A DNA stretch of 64,000 nt from Actinomycetales bacterium. GTDB taxonomy: Bacteria; Actinomycetota; Actinomycetes; Mycobacteriales; Micromonosporaceae. The DNA lies in NCBI GenBank assembly GCA_002919305.1, contig PKFB01000077.1, positions 1 through 64,000 of the forward strand, read 5' to 3'. Shown here in pieces: positions 49,748 through 59,096 of the stretch (position 1 is the stretch's first letter; every line of letters begins with the position of its first letter). The notes beneath the pieces were generated by a model. It was not told the DNA's origin and searched no databases. It saw nothing but the letters and a program-made list of their open reading frames with translations. The translations under genes were made by a program, and so were the position numbers.

Positions 49748-52700
49748 TTACCGGGAGGAGACCAAGCCGAGTCGGTAAGCGACGGCCGCCGCTTCACCAC
49801 GTGTGGACACCGCTAGCTTGGCGAGGATTCGGGACACGTGCACGCTGGCGGTCTTCGGTGAGATGAACAGCCTCTCGGCGATCTGACGGTTGGTGTGACC
49901 GGCCGCCAGCAGGCGCAGCACCTCCCGCTCCCGCTCGGTCAACCCGGATGTCACAGAACCGTTCGCGGTCACAGGACCGCCGTTGAGGCGTACTCCTGCC
50001 CGACGCGCCAACACCTCAATCTCGGACTCCAGGGGACGGGCCTTGAGCCGGCGGGCGATCTTCCGCGCCCGTTCCAGCAAGGTCGCGATGCTCATCCGGT
50101 CCCCGACCGCGGCCCGCGCCTCGGCCAGCCGAACCAACGCCTGAGCCAACGGATACGGCTGTCCATCCGTCTCCCAGGCGGCGACGGCCCGCTCCCACGC
50201 GGCGATCCGGGCCTCCGCATCGGTCACCTGATCGATGCGGGTACCCAACCCGTTCTCCGGCCACGCCTCACCGGGGGTGGCTCGCTCAATAACGTCGTCC
50301 AGTGAGGATGCGGCGGGCGTACCCTGCAGTTCGGCGATCACCGTCAGGGCCGCGGCCCGCTGGGCCATGGTGTGAATCGGCAGCTGACGAGCCGCGGCCG
50401 CTACGGCGAACGCCAGGTTTCCTGCAACGTCGGCCACGAGTGCGGGCTGCGACACCACCCGCGCGGCGGCGACAACCACAGGCCACGCGTACCGCGGATT
50501 AACCGTCGGATCGACCGTGGTCAACGCAGCCTGTGTGGTCTCCAAGGCACGGGCGATATCCAGCTTTGCCAACGCAGCACGGATCAGGACCTCGTACAAC
50601 TCGTGGATTAAGTGCCGGGGCAGGTAGGGCTTGGACATCAAGACAACGGCATCGGCGACCAGGTCTGAGGCGTCCTCTCCCCGGGCCAGCAGCAGTCTGG
50701 CGCGCTGCACCAGGATGAACATTCGGTTGGTTCCCGGTTCATCCATCCTGATGGTCTTCGCACTTATCTCGTCGCACTCGTCCCACTCCCCCAGCGCCAG
50801 GGAAGACTCGACGAAGTTGGCGACCAACAGGACGCTGATGGTACGGCCGATCCTGCCCTCCTGGACGGCGGCGAGTCCTGCTCGCGCGACCGCGGCAGCC
50901 TCGGCGTACCGACCGAGTTGATGCAGTCGGTCCGAGTAGTTGGTTTGGGCCCGCGCCAGGACTTCAAGATCCCCGACGGTGCCGGCGATCTCCAAAGCTT
51001 GGGCAAGTTCGGCGAGTCCCTCGTTGTCCGGCTTAAGCCCGGCCCGCACGGTAGCCATGGTGACCGCAGCCGATGAGGCAGCCAGCCGGTCCCCGAATGT
51101 CGAGGTCGCCTCCAGGGCCGTGGTCGCGACCTCGACTGCCTCGCTTTCAGGCCCGTCCATCAACAGCATGGCGGCCACCTCAGACAGCTGGGTGGCCTGC
51201 TCAGGGGAGGGGCCAGCCTCCAGAAGCAACCGGTACGCACGCCGCAGTTGTGATAACCCGTCAGCCTTTCCCAGGAAGCGCAGTAGTTTGGCCTGTTTGA
51301 TCAGTAGCGTGGCCGCCCGCAGTGGGCATTGTGTGGGATCGACCTCCGCCAGGGCGCCTTTCGCCAGCCCCAGTGCCCGGTCGAAATCACCGGCCCGGGT
51401 GGCCACTTCCACGGTCTGCTCCAGCACCCACAGGTGGCTCACCCTGGTCCGTTCCTCGGCCTCCGGCACCTGGTCCCACAACTCCAGCACCCGTTCCAGT
51501 AGGCGTTGCGCCTCGGCGTACGCGTACCGCTCCCGAGCGGCCCGCGCCGCACTGACCGCCGAGACCAGGGCCGAGGTGTGGTTGTGGGCGGCGTACCAGT
51601 GGTAGGCGATCTCCGCCGGGGCCTGATCCAGATCAACCAGTCCGGGGTTCTCCTCCAAGGCGGCCGCGTACCGGGCGTGCAGCCGGACCTGTTCCCCGGG
51701 CAGCAGGTCGGCGTGCACCGCCTCCCGTACCAGGGCATGGCGGAATTCGTAGCTTTCCCCATCCGTACTGGGCACCAGGAGCTGGGCGAGGATGGCGGCG
51801 CGTAACGCTTCCTCCAGCTCCGGTTCGGGGATATCGGCGACCCGGGCAAGTAACCGGTGCGTGATCCTCGTGCCGCCGGCCGCCGCGATTCGGAGCACCC
51901 GCTGGGCCGACTCGGGCAACTTATCGACCTTGATCAATAACAGGTCCCGGAGGCTGTCGGGTAGCCCGCACCCGACGGACCCATCGGTGACGCAGCTGGT
52001 CAGCTCCTCAATGAAGAACGGATTACCTTGAGAGCGGCGGTGGATGTCATCGATGACATAACTGGTGGGGCGCTGGTCGAGCAGGCTGGTGACCATGGCG
52101 ACGGTGGCCTCGTAGTCCAAGCGCCCCAACTCCATCCGACGCACATGGTGCAGCCGGTCCAGCTCGGCGACGAACGGGCGTAACGGATGTCCTCGGTGCA
52201 GCTCGTCGGAGCGGTACGTCAAAACCAGCAGCGCTTTCACGCCCTGGAGCGTGCGAATCAGGTACCCCAGGAGGTCCCGAGTGGACCGGTCAGACCAGTG
52301 CAGATCCTCCACCACCAGCAGCAGGGGCTGCTCCGTGGCCAACCGTTCGAGCAGGGCACGGACCAGCTCATACAGCCACACCCGGTTGGAATCCAAGGCC
52401 TTCTCTGGCTCGACCGGCCCCAGCTCTGGAATCAGACGCGCAAACTCTCGCTCCTGCCCGGCGAACACCTCCGGGCCGTGGTCCCGCAGCAGGGTGCGCA
52501 GGGCTGCGGAGATCGGGGCGAAGGGCAACCCTTCCTCGCCTAGTTGCAAGCAGCCGCCGGTAAGAACCAAGGCGCCTTTCTCGGTGGCTGAGGCGGTGAA
52601 TTCCCGCACCAGACGGGTCTTCCCTACCCCGGCTTCGCCTCCGATGATGGCGACCGTCGGCTCTCCACTGGCGGCGGCCTCAAAGGCGTCACTAAGCCAT

Positions 52701-52765
52701 GTCCACTCTCGATCTCGACCGATCAGAATCGGGCTGCCCTGTTGCCTGCGCACGCTCCCGAGCAT
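49748..52765 (-). CDS. LAL-type LuxR regulator with AAA ATPase domain
   Basis: About 1005 residues. N-terminal ATPase: Walker A GGEAGVGKTRLV (about 45) and Walker B LLLVVEDLHWSD; then a long helical TPR-like middle; C-terminal LuxR helix-turn-helix LTEREREVLRLLAAGHTNRQIAERLFISPKTASVHVSRIL. Large ATP-binding LuxR (LAL/MalT-like) proteins activate metabolic or secondary-metabolite genes. ATG 52765 is chosen because GSPILIGRDREW that follows is the family's start; the frame is open to 52924 and no ribosome site decides. Target genes unknown; ada and a sugar kinase lie upstream. Confidence 0.92.
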   Translation of the reverse strand: MLGSVRRQQGSPILIGRDREWTWLSDAFEAAASGEPTVAIIGGEAGVGKTRLVREFTASATEKGALVLTGGCLQLGEEGLPFAPISAALRTLLRDHGPEVFAGQEREFARLIPELGPVEPEKALDSNRVWLYELVRALLERLATEQPLLLVVEDLHWSDRSTRDLLGYLIRTLQGVKALLVLTYRSDELHRGHPLRPFVAELDRLHHVRRMELGRLDYEATVAMVTSLLDQRPTSYVIDDIHRRSQGNPFFIEELTSCVTDGSVGCGLPDSLRDLLLIKVDKLPESAQRVLRIAAAGGTRITHRLLARVADIPEPELEEALRAAILAQLLVPSTDGESYEFRHALVREAVHADLLPGEQVRLHARYAAALEENPGLVDLDQAPAEIAYHWYAAHNHTSALVSAVSAARAARERYAYAEAQRLLERVLELWDQVPEAEERTRVSHLWVLEQTVEVATRAGDFDRALGLAKGALAEVDPTQCPLRAATLLIKQAKLLRFLGKADGLSQLRRAYRLLLEAGPSPEQATQLSEVAAMLLMDGPESEAVEVATTALEATSTFGDRLAASSAAVTMATVRAGLKPDNEGLAELAQALEIAGTVGDLEVLARAQTNYSDRLHQLGRYAEAAAVARAGLAAVQEGRIGRTISVLLVANFVESSLALGEWDECDEISAKTIRMDEPGTNRMFILVQRARLLLARGEDASDLVADAVVLMSKPYLPRHLIHELYEVLIRAALAKLDIARALETTQAALTTVDPTVNPRYAWPVVVAAARVVSQPALVADVAGNLAFAVAAAARQLPIHTMAQRAAALTVIAELQGTPAASSLDDVIERATPGEAWPENGLGTRIDQVTDAEARIAAWERAVAAWETDGQPYPLAQALVRLAEARAAVGDRMSIATLLERARKIARRLKARPLESEIEVLARRAGVRLNGGPVTANGSVTSGLTEREREVLRLLAAGHTNRQIAERLFISPKTASVHVSRILAKLAVSTRGEAAAVAYRLGLVSSR

Positions 52766-52883
52766 GCCACGCAGACTCGAGACGGCTGGAATGGTTATAT
52801 GCCCCGCGTCACCATGATCGACTTCGTTCCCTTCCCGCTGGGCACCGAGGGCGTCGGAGAGGCGCGTGTCGTACAGCACCGGG

Positions 52884-53183
52884 TCACACCGTCGCAGGTA
52901 ACCGCGAGTCGCTCCCCTCAACAACCCGCCTCCGGTCCGTCGCCACCTCGGCTTCAGCGGGTGTCAATGCCCCCTGCGACGCCGTTACACCGGTGCCTGA
53001 CCGCTCGGCTCGGGCATTGTCTTTGCCCCAACGACTCAGCAGCGTCTGAAATCTCCTCTTGTGCCCCGTAGGCTTATGCGTGTCGTAGCGGGCCCGCAGC
53101 ACCGCCGCTGCCCGCCGCTCCTGCTCCGCCTCGGCGAACCGCTGGGCGAACCGCAGCTGGTACTCCTCGTATGGGTCGTACAT
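52884..53183 (-). CDS. Small hypothetical protein
   Basis: 99 residues starting MYDPYEEYQLRFAQRFAEAEQERR, a charged helix rich in Glu, Arg and Gln, and ending in a loosely ordered tail. GAAGGAGAGCCG right before the ATG is an excellent ribosome site, which makes translation likely. Proteins with this opening occur in actinomycetes as far as I recall, but no function is known. 118 bases upstream of the LAL gene on the same strand. Confidence 0.65.
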   Translation of the reverse strand: MYDPYEEYQLRFAQRFAEAEQERRAAAVLRARYDTHKPTGHKRRFQTLLSRWGKDNARAERSGTGVTASQGALTPAEAEVATDRRRVVEGSDSRLPATV

Positions 53184-53641
53184 CGGCTCTCCTTCAGATC
53201 GTGGTCAGTGGTGTCTCCCCTCTCGGGGCTGACATCCACGGTCCCGGTGAAGGTGGCCGGTTCGCATGGGGTGAACGCCGCATCTTTACCAGTCGCCCTC
53301 TCTTAGGTGAGCCGCGCTCCGGAAGGCTTTCCGGGTAAGACCCCTGAGGCAGCGGCCTAAGACCCCCTGGGGTTAGCGCTGAGTCACGCCGGCAACCGAG
53401 TTTTCGGGCTTAAGCGGGTTTCTCAGCGACGCAGCGCAACGGGTGGCCGTCTAGCTGACTCTCTAGCTGACTGTCTCACTGACGTGGTGAGGGCATATGG
53501 GCAGACGCCCTTCTCAGGCCGGAGCCTTACCGGGTCGGATAGGCCTTACCTGACCGTTGAAGGCCTTACCGGACCCGGCTTCCGGCTCCATACCGTCGAC
53601 GTAAGCCGGCTTTCATCGGCGCCGTGTGAGCGAATCGATCC
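53184..53641. repeat. Intergenic region with 12-base tandem repeat and GCCTTACC iterons
   Basis: 458 bases. GTCTAGCTGACT (53449-53460) is followed by CTCTAGCTGACT (53461-53472) and a partial GTCTCACTGAC (53473-53483). Then GCCTTACC occurs at 53524, 53543 and 53563, spaced 19 and 20 bases (about two helical turns), within a CCGGGTC/GACCCGG inverted repeat. No gene here. Confidence 0.55.
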
Positions 53642-54619
53642 TTATGTCCACGCGGTCTGCTCGCCGATCCGGATCAACTCGTCGCGGACCGACTCTTCAC
53701 ACAGCGCACCGGCCAGCCCAGCGGCGTACGCGGCCTGAGGCGTCACCCCCAGCTCCGCCGCCACCTGGTACTCCCGCTCCAGATCCGTGTCAAACATCGC
53801 CGGGTCATCGGTGGAGATGGAACAGCGTGCCCCCGCCGCCACTAGTGCCGGCAACGGATGCTCCTGCAGGCTGGGGACCACCCCGGTCCGCAGATTCGAC
53901 ACCGGGCAGACATCGAGGACCACCCCTCGCGCCACGATCTCCGCCAGCAGCCCGGGGTCCTCCACGGCGTGGATACCATGCCGGATGCGGTCGGCGCCCA
54001 ACGCCTCCAAAGCACCCCGGATGGACGCCGCACCCGCCGTTTCCCCGGCGTGCGGCACCGACCCTAGCCCAGCCTCCCGGGCAATCCGGAACAGCTCGGT
54101 GTACAGCTCTGGCGGCCAGTCGGCCTCCATGCCGCCCAGCCCGACCCCGACCACACCCCGCTCGGCGTACGCCACCGCCATCTCGACAACCTTGCGGTTG
54201 AGATCGGCGTCGAACCCGCGGGTGATGTCGGGGGTCAGTCGTACCCGGACCCCGTGCCGCTCGAATGCCTCCTGTGCCCCGTCGCAGTAGCCGGTGAATA
54301 TCTCGTCCCAGTCGACCCCGCGGAGCGCCCGCTCCGCGGGCGAGAAGATGCCCTCGATGTACACCGCGCCGTGCGTCGCCGCTTCGGCGGCGTAATCAAC
54401 CACAATCTGCCGGAAGTCATCGGCGGTCCGCAGACAGTTTGTGGTGAGCACCCAGGTACGGATGAAGTCGGAGAAGTCTCGGAACCTGTACAGATCGGCC
54501 AGACCCTCTACGGTGTCGGCGGGCAGCCGCACATCGTTACGCCGGGCGATCTGCAGCAGGGTCTGGGGTTTGATCGTCCCTTCCAGATGAACATGCAGCT
54601 CAATCTTGGGAAAGCTCAC
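53642..54619 (-). CDS. add: Adenosine deaminase
   Basis: 325 residues, converts adenosine to inosine. Zinc and active-site motifs in order: ELHVHLEGTI (about 7-16), GLGGME, SVPHAGETAG, RIRHGIHAVED, and SISTDDPAMF. Length is usual. It may belong to the adenosine/AMP/adenine deaminase-like groups, but HVHLEG and HAGE fit adenosine deaminase or its close relatives (adenine deaminase, aminofutalosine deaminase also possible). Divergent from the PfkB kinase. Confidence 0.88.
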   Translation of the reverse strand: MSFPKIELHVHLEGTIKPQTLLQIARRNDVRLPADTVEGLADLYRFRDFSDFIRTWVLTTNCLRTADDFRQIVVDYAAEAATHGAVYIEGIFSPAERALRGVDWDEIFTGYCDGAQEAFERHGVRVRLTPDITRGFDADLNRKVVEMAVAYAERGVVGVGLGGMEADWPPELYTELFRIAREAGLGSVPHAGETAGAASIRGALEALGADRIRHGIHAVEDPGLLAEIVARGVVLDVCPVSNLRTGVVPSLQEHPLPALVAAGARCSISTDDPAMFDTDLEREYQVAAELGVTPQAAYAAGLAGALCEESVRDELIRIGEQTAWT

Positions 54620-54844
54620 GTCGGAACCCTACGCCCGCCTCCCCGAAGCGGGAACGGGATGAGCCTGGACTCCCGGGCGTACCTCTCGTCCTCCACAGTG
54701 GAGGTTCACTCCCCCCGTTTCGCCGGCTGTGGTGTGACATATCCCTGCCCTGGAGGGCGGAGCCTGCGGCGCAGAACGGCATAGTCTCATCGGCGCAGTA
54801 CAACGATGCGGCGGCGTGACAGCGCGACCCGAGGGAGGGCGAAG

Positions 54845-55744
54845 ATGCGGTGTGTCGTCATCGGGGAAAGCCTGGTCGACCTGATCGGCCAACCCGGATC
54901 GTGGGACTTCACCGCCAAACCCGGTGGGAGCCCGCTCAACGTGGCGGTGGCGCTGTCCCGACTCGACGCCCAGGTGGAGTTCATCACCGAGACCGGGGAT
55001 GACCTGTTCGGTGGGCTGCTCCGGGATCACCTGTCCAGCAACCGCGTCACGGTCACCGGAATCGGCGCCGCGTCCGCGACCAGTCTGGCCATCGCGCGTC
55101 TGTCCGAGGAAGGCTCGGCCACCTACGACTTCAGATTCACCTGGGCCGTCTCCTCCGACCCTGATCTGACCGGGGTGGACTGTCTGCACACCGGTTCCCT
55201 GGCCTGTGTGACCGCGCCCGGCCGGGATGCGGTGGCGCGGGCGGTCCGCAAAGCCGTGGCCGCCGGCGTACCCGTCAGCTACGACCCGAACATCCGGCCC
55301 GCTTTGAGCCCCGACCGGCAGGCCACCCGCGCCATGGTCGAGGAGTTTGTCGCGCTGGCCGACATCGTCAAGGCCAGCGAGGAGGACCTCAGTTGGCTGT
55401 GGCCGGACCGCCCCGCTCACGAGATCCTCAACGCCTGGTCACGGCGCCCGTCCGGTGCGCCGCGCCTGGCGGTGATGACCCGGGGCGGTGAGGGCGCGGT
55501 CGCGGCGTACGGTGGGCGGTTTGTCGAACAGGCCGCGCGGCAGGTTCAGGTGGTGGACACCATCGGGGCCGGTGACACCTTCATGGCCGGGCTGCTGGTG
55601 TCCCTGTCCCAGCAAGGCCGGCTGCGTCCGGACCTCACCTTGGACGCCGCCGAGCTCGATCGCGCTTTGCAGTACGCGGTGGCCGCGGCGGCCGTGGTCT
55701 GCACGCGCCCCGGTGCCGACCCGCCCTACGCCCACGAGCTGTGA
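54845..55744 (+). CDS. PfkB-family carbohydrate kinase
   Basis: 299 residues from ATG 54845 with GAGGGAGGG upstream. N-terminal GESLVDLIGQPG and KPGGSPLNVAVALSRL; C-terminal DTIGAGDTFMAGLL with the catalytic Asp. Sequence resembles fructokinases; 2-keto-3-deoxygluconate kinase is a second option. It phosphorylates a sugar using ATP. No sugar operon is attached. Confidence 0.9.
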   Translation: MRCVVIGESLVDLIGQPGSWDFTAKPGGSPLNVAVALSRLDAQVEFITETGDDLFGGLLRDHLSSNRVTVTGIGAASATSLAIARLSEEGSATYDFRFTWAVSSDPDLTGVDCLHTGSLACVTAPGRDAVARAVRKAVAAGVPVSYDPNIRPALSPDRQATRAMVEEFVALADIVKASEEDLSWLWPDRPAHEILNAWSRRPSGAPRLAVMTRGGEGAVAAYGGRFVEQAARQVQVVDTIGAGDTFMAGLLVSLSQQGRLRPDLTLDAAELDRALQYAVAAAAVVCTRPGADPPYAHEL

Positions 55745-55758
55745 GCTCCCCGTACGCC

Positions 55759-57939
55759 TCAGCTGAATGCGAGGACCGCCTCTGGTGGGCCGGGACGCGC
55801 CAAGTACCAGCCCTGCCCACAGTCACAGCCCAGGTCGCGTAGTCGTTCCTCCTGGGCTGAGGTCTCGATGCCTTCGGCGGTGACCGTGAGGTTGAGGGTG
55901 TGGGCGAGAGAGACGAGAGTTGAGACGATCTTCTCGTCTACCGGATCGGAGGCGTCCTCGGGGCGCAGCCCTTCGACGAAGGAACCGTCGAGTTTGAGGG
56001 TGTGGACCGGCAGCCGCCGCAGATAGGACAGGTTGGAGTACCCGGTACCGAAGTCGTCGATGGCGATCCGGATCCCCATCCGTGCCAGTTCGTGCAGCGC
56101 GTCCAACGGTGGTCCGGCGCTCCCCATAACCGCGCTTTCGGTGAGTTCCAGCTGCAGGCAGCTTGGATCCAGCCCGGTCTCGGACAGAATCGCGCTGACG
56201 TCACCGACCAATCCACGGTCATGCAGCTGGCGGACCGCGAGGTTGACACTCACGAACGGCGCCTGCCCTGGGTACTTCTGCTGCCAGCGTTTCGCTTCCC
56301 GACAGGCCTCGGCCAACACCCAACGTCCCAGGGGGACGATCAACCCCGTCTCCTCAGCAAGACCGATGAAGCGGTCAGGGCGCAGCACACCGTGCTGGGG
56401 GTGCCGCCACCGCACGAGGGCCTCCACCCCGATCACGGTGCGGTCGGTGAGCCGGACCAGGGGTTGGTACTCCAGGAAAAACTCGCCGCGCTCCAACGCC
56501 CTGGGCATGGTCGCGGACAGCGTGTAGCGGGCCACCTCGCGGGCGTTGCGTTCCGGGTCGTACAGCGCCCACCGGTTACGCCCGTCAGACTTGGCCCAGT
56601 ACAGCGTGATGTCGGCGGCCTTCATCACCTCGGCGACGCTGGTGCCGGCGACCGGCCGTTCGACCACCCCGATGCTCGCGGAGACCGTCAGCTCATGCCC
56701 CGCGATCCGGACCGGCTCCTCCAAAGACCGCAGGGCTGCGTCGGCCACTTCGATCGCTGACGCGGTGTCCCGGCTCGGCGCCACCAGGATGACGAACTCG
56801 TCACCCCCCATCCGGGCCAGCAGGTGCCCGCCGACCGAGACACATTGGACAAGCCGGTTGGCGATGGCCACCAGCAGCTGATCGCCGACATCGTGGCCCA
56901 GGCTGTCGTTGACCACCTTGAACCCGTCGAGGTCCAGATAGCACACCCCCACCCGCAGAGTGGGGTCATCGCTGCGGAGGGCCTCGTTGAGGCGTTCGAA
57001 GAACAGGGTGCGGTTAGGAAGCTGGGTAAGGGGGTCGTGGGTGGCCTGGTGCCGCAGCCGTTCCTGAAGCTGGTGCCGCTCGGTCACGTCCTCGAACATC
57101 GCGACCTGGTAGCGCGGGGTGCCGTCCTCGTCCCGGATCAGCGAGGCGGTCAGGTGGGTCCACACCGCCTGCCCATCGGTCCGCATCAGGCGTTTCTCTA
57201 GGAAGATGTGGTCCCGTCCTCCGGCGGCCAGCTCTTGGAAGATCTGCTGCATCTCGATGGGCTCGTCCGGATGTCGCAGACTGTTGATGTTCAGCCCGCG
57301 CATTTCGTTGACGGTGTAACCGAGCATGCTGGCCAACGCCTGATTGACCTCCAGGATGCGGCCATCAGGATCGGCGATACCGATCCCAATCGCGGCCCCG
57401 GCGAACACCGCCCGGAATCGTGCTTCGCTGGCCCGCAGGGCGTACTGCGCCTCTTCCCTGGCCAGCAGGACCGCTTGGCGGATGGCTTCCTGTTCGTCCA
57501 GGGTGCGGTCCCGCAGCGCCTCGGCGAATCCAGACGCGAGGCTGCCTTGCAGCATGGCCAGTCGGCTGGCCAGCTCTGCGGCGTCAGGCCCTTCCACATA
57601 GGACAAACCGAGCTGCGGCAGCAGCCGGTTCCCCAGCACCGCCACGGTACGCCCGAGGGTCTCCGGGCTGGTGAAGTGGGCGTTCACCAAGGTCCTGCCC
57701 ACTTCGTACCCCACCTGTGGGTCAAAGGTGTCGTCGAGCAGCGCGTCAATGATCCGGCCGGCCAGGTCTCTCAGAAAGGACTCCAGCTCGGTGGAGCTCA
57801 AGGGCACATAGCTTGTGCCAGCGATCGTTGTGGCCCACACACGCGCGAACGTGTCTACGCCGGGCCGGCCCCCGCCCGACGGCAACGCGACCCATCCGCG
57901 CCCGCTACCGGCGGGAGTGCGGTGGTCCAGACCAGTCAT
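55759..57939 (-). CDS. PAS-GGDEF-EAL cyclic-di-GMP enzyme
   Basis: 726 residues. N-terminal helical segment of about 165, PAS/PAC (about 170-290; GRILEVNQALASMLGYTVNEM), GGDEF (about 297-455; ARMGGDEF at 374-382 intact), EAL (about 470-720; GVEALVRW at 504-511). EAL metal and catalytic residues look present: ELTESAVM, DDFGTGYS, LKLDGSFV, EGIET. No RxxD inhibitory site upstream of GGDEF. Cyclase and phosphodiesterase activity are both possible. No membrane helix; cytoplasmic. Its ATG overlaps the stop of the DUF574 methyltransferase by four bases, so translation is coupled. Confidence 0.94.
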   Translation of the reverse strand: MTGLDHRTPAGSGRGWVALPSGGGRPGVDTFARVWATTIAGTSYVPLSSTELESFLRDLAGRIIDALLDDTFDPQVGYEVGRTLVNAHFTSPETLGRTVAVLGNRLLPQLGLSYVEGPDAAELASRLAMLQGSLASGFAEALRDRTLDEQEAIRQAVLLAREEAQYALRASEARFRAVFAGAAIGIGIADPDGRILEVNQALASMLGYTVNEMRGLNINSLRHPDEPIEMQQIFQELAAGGRDHIFLEKRLMRTDGQAVWTHLTASLIRDEDGTPRYQVAMFEDVTERHQLQERLRHQATHDPLTQLPNRTLFFERLNEALRSDDPTLRVGVCYLDLDGFKVVNDSLGHDVGDQLLVAIANRLVQCVSVGGHLLARMGGDEFVILVAPSRDTASAIEVADAALRSLEEPVRIAGHELTVSASIGVVERPVAGTSVAEVMKAADITLYWAKSDGRNRWALYDPERNAREVARYTLSATMPRALERGEFFLEYQPLVRLTDRTVIGVEALVRWRHPQHGVLRPDRFIGLAEETGLIVPLGRWVLAEACREAKRWQQKYPGQAPFVSVNLAVRQLHDRGLVGDVSAILSETGLDPSCLQLELTESAVMGSAGPPLDALHELARMGIRIAIDDFGTGYSNLSYLRRLPVHTLKLDGSFVEGLRPEDASDPVDEKIVSTLVSLAHTLNLTVTAEGIETSAQEERLRDLGCDCGQGWYLARPGPPEAVLAFS

Positions 57940-58739
57940 GGTTTCTTGCCGACTCCGCAGTACCCGGAGTGCCGCTCCGGGTTGTCGTCCACCGCTTCTT
58001 CAGGTTCCAGTCGCCAGTCAAGGCCCAGCACCAGCCCGGGCTCAACCAGCTCGAATCCTTCAAAGAAGCGGGCAATCTCCGCCTTAGTCCGCATCGCCAT
58101 GGGAGTGCCGGAACGGGCGTACAACTCGGCGACCTTCAAAGGAGTGGGTTGGGTGTCCGCACTCGCATGTGAGATCACCAGATAGCTGCCCGATGCCAGC
58201 GCGTCCCGAAAACGGGCGATGGTTCGCTGTACCTCCTCGGTATCAGGGAAGAAGTGCAGCAACGCCACAAGCAGCAGCGCAACAGGTTGCCGCAGATCTA
58301 TCAGGCGTTGCAACTCGGGGTGAGAAAGGATGACCTCCGGTTGCCGAAAATCGGCTCGGATGGCCGTAGCATACTCGTTGCCCTTCAGGATGGCACGGCT
58401 GTGAGCGACCGCAACAGGGTCGATGTCGACGTAGACCACCTTGATGGTGGGGTCGACTTGCTGAGCGACCTCATGCACGTTACCGACGGTTGGAATGCCG
58501 GAACCGATATCAAGGAACTGTCGGATCCCAGCCTCCACACAGAACCGTACGGCCCGTCGCAGGAACGCCCGGTTCTCCTGAAGGGTCTTCGGAAGAAGCG
58601 GAAACGTTTCAATGACCCGCCGCCCCAGCTCTCGGTCGACCGCGAAGTTGTGTGACCCACCGAGGTAGAAGTCGTAAACACGAGCCACGCTGGGTCTTTC
58701 AAGATCGATGTCTTCTGGAGCCCAGGATGGTCTCTCCAC
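57936..58739 (-). CDS. SAM-dependent methyltransferase-like protein, DUF574 family
   Basis: 267 residues. LERPSVARVYDFYLGGSHNF, FLDIGSGIPTVGNVHEVAQ (SAM loop), VVYVDIDPVAVAHS, and LLHFFPD, all matching the DUF574/Methyltransf_19 family. The GTG at 58739 lies seven bases after GAGGG; the frame is open to a TTG at 58763. It is the first gene of a two-gene operon with the GGDEF-EAL protein. Substrate unknown. The protein is clearly a paralogue of the one at 46 kb. Confidence 0.93.
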   Translation of the reverse strand: MERPSWAPEDIDLERPSVARVYDFYLGGSHNFAVDRELGRRVIETFPLLPKTLQENRAFLRRAVRFCVEAGIRQFLDIGSGIPTVGNVHEVAQQVDPTIKVVYVDIDPVAVAHSRAILKGNEYATAIRADFRQPEVILSHPELQRLIDLRQPVALLLVALLHFFPDTEEVQRTIARFRDALASGSYLVISHASADTQPTPLKVAELYARSGTPMAMRTKAEIARFFEGFELVEPGLVLGLDWRLEPEEAVDDNPERHSGYCGVGKKP

Positions 58740-59096
58740 TCCGACACCCTCTTTCGATGGCAAGCGGCGCCTTACAGGGGGCCGCTGCGATCATACGACC
58801 GCGTGACACACCGATACAGTCACTGATACGGCAGCAGGACACTTTTCGTCTCCAGCCCGAAGATCCGCTAACGAAAAGCCTGACACGTCCGGTATCCGAG
58901 CATTATCACCCCCTCGGCAAGCAACAGAGGAGTTAGGTGTTATATGAGCATTACCCAACGCGTTGTTCTGTATCCGAACTGCACATCGAGGGGTATAGCG
59001 CTGAATGAGGCATCCGACACGGATCGTTGATCAGGTCGCGCATCTGTGTCCTCCCCGTACAGTCGAGGTACTCACAGACAGTAGGAGACGCGCGCG
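58740..59096. promoter_or_regulatory. Divergent region between DUF574/GGDEF-EAL and CPBP genes
   Basis: 357 bases without a gene. Promoters for both genes must be here. The strip around 58830-59000 is mildly AT-rich. I see no strong palindrome or riboswitch-like structure. Confidence 0.4.
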
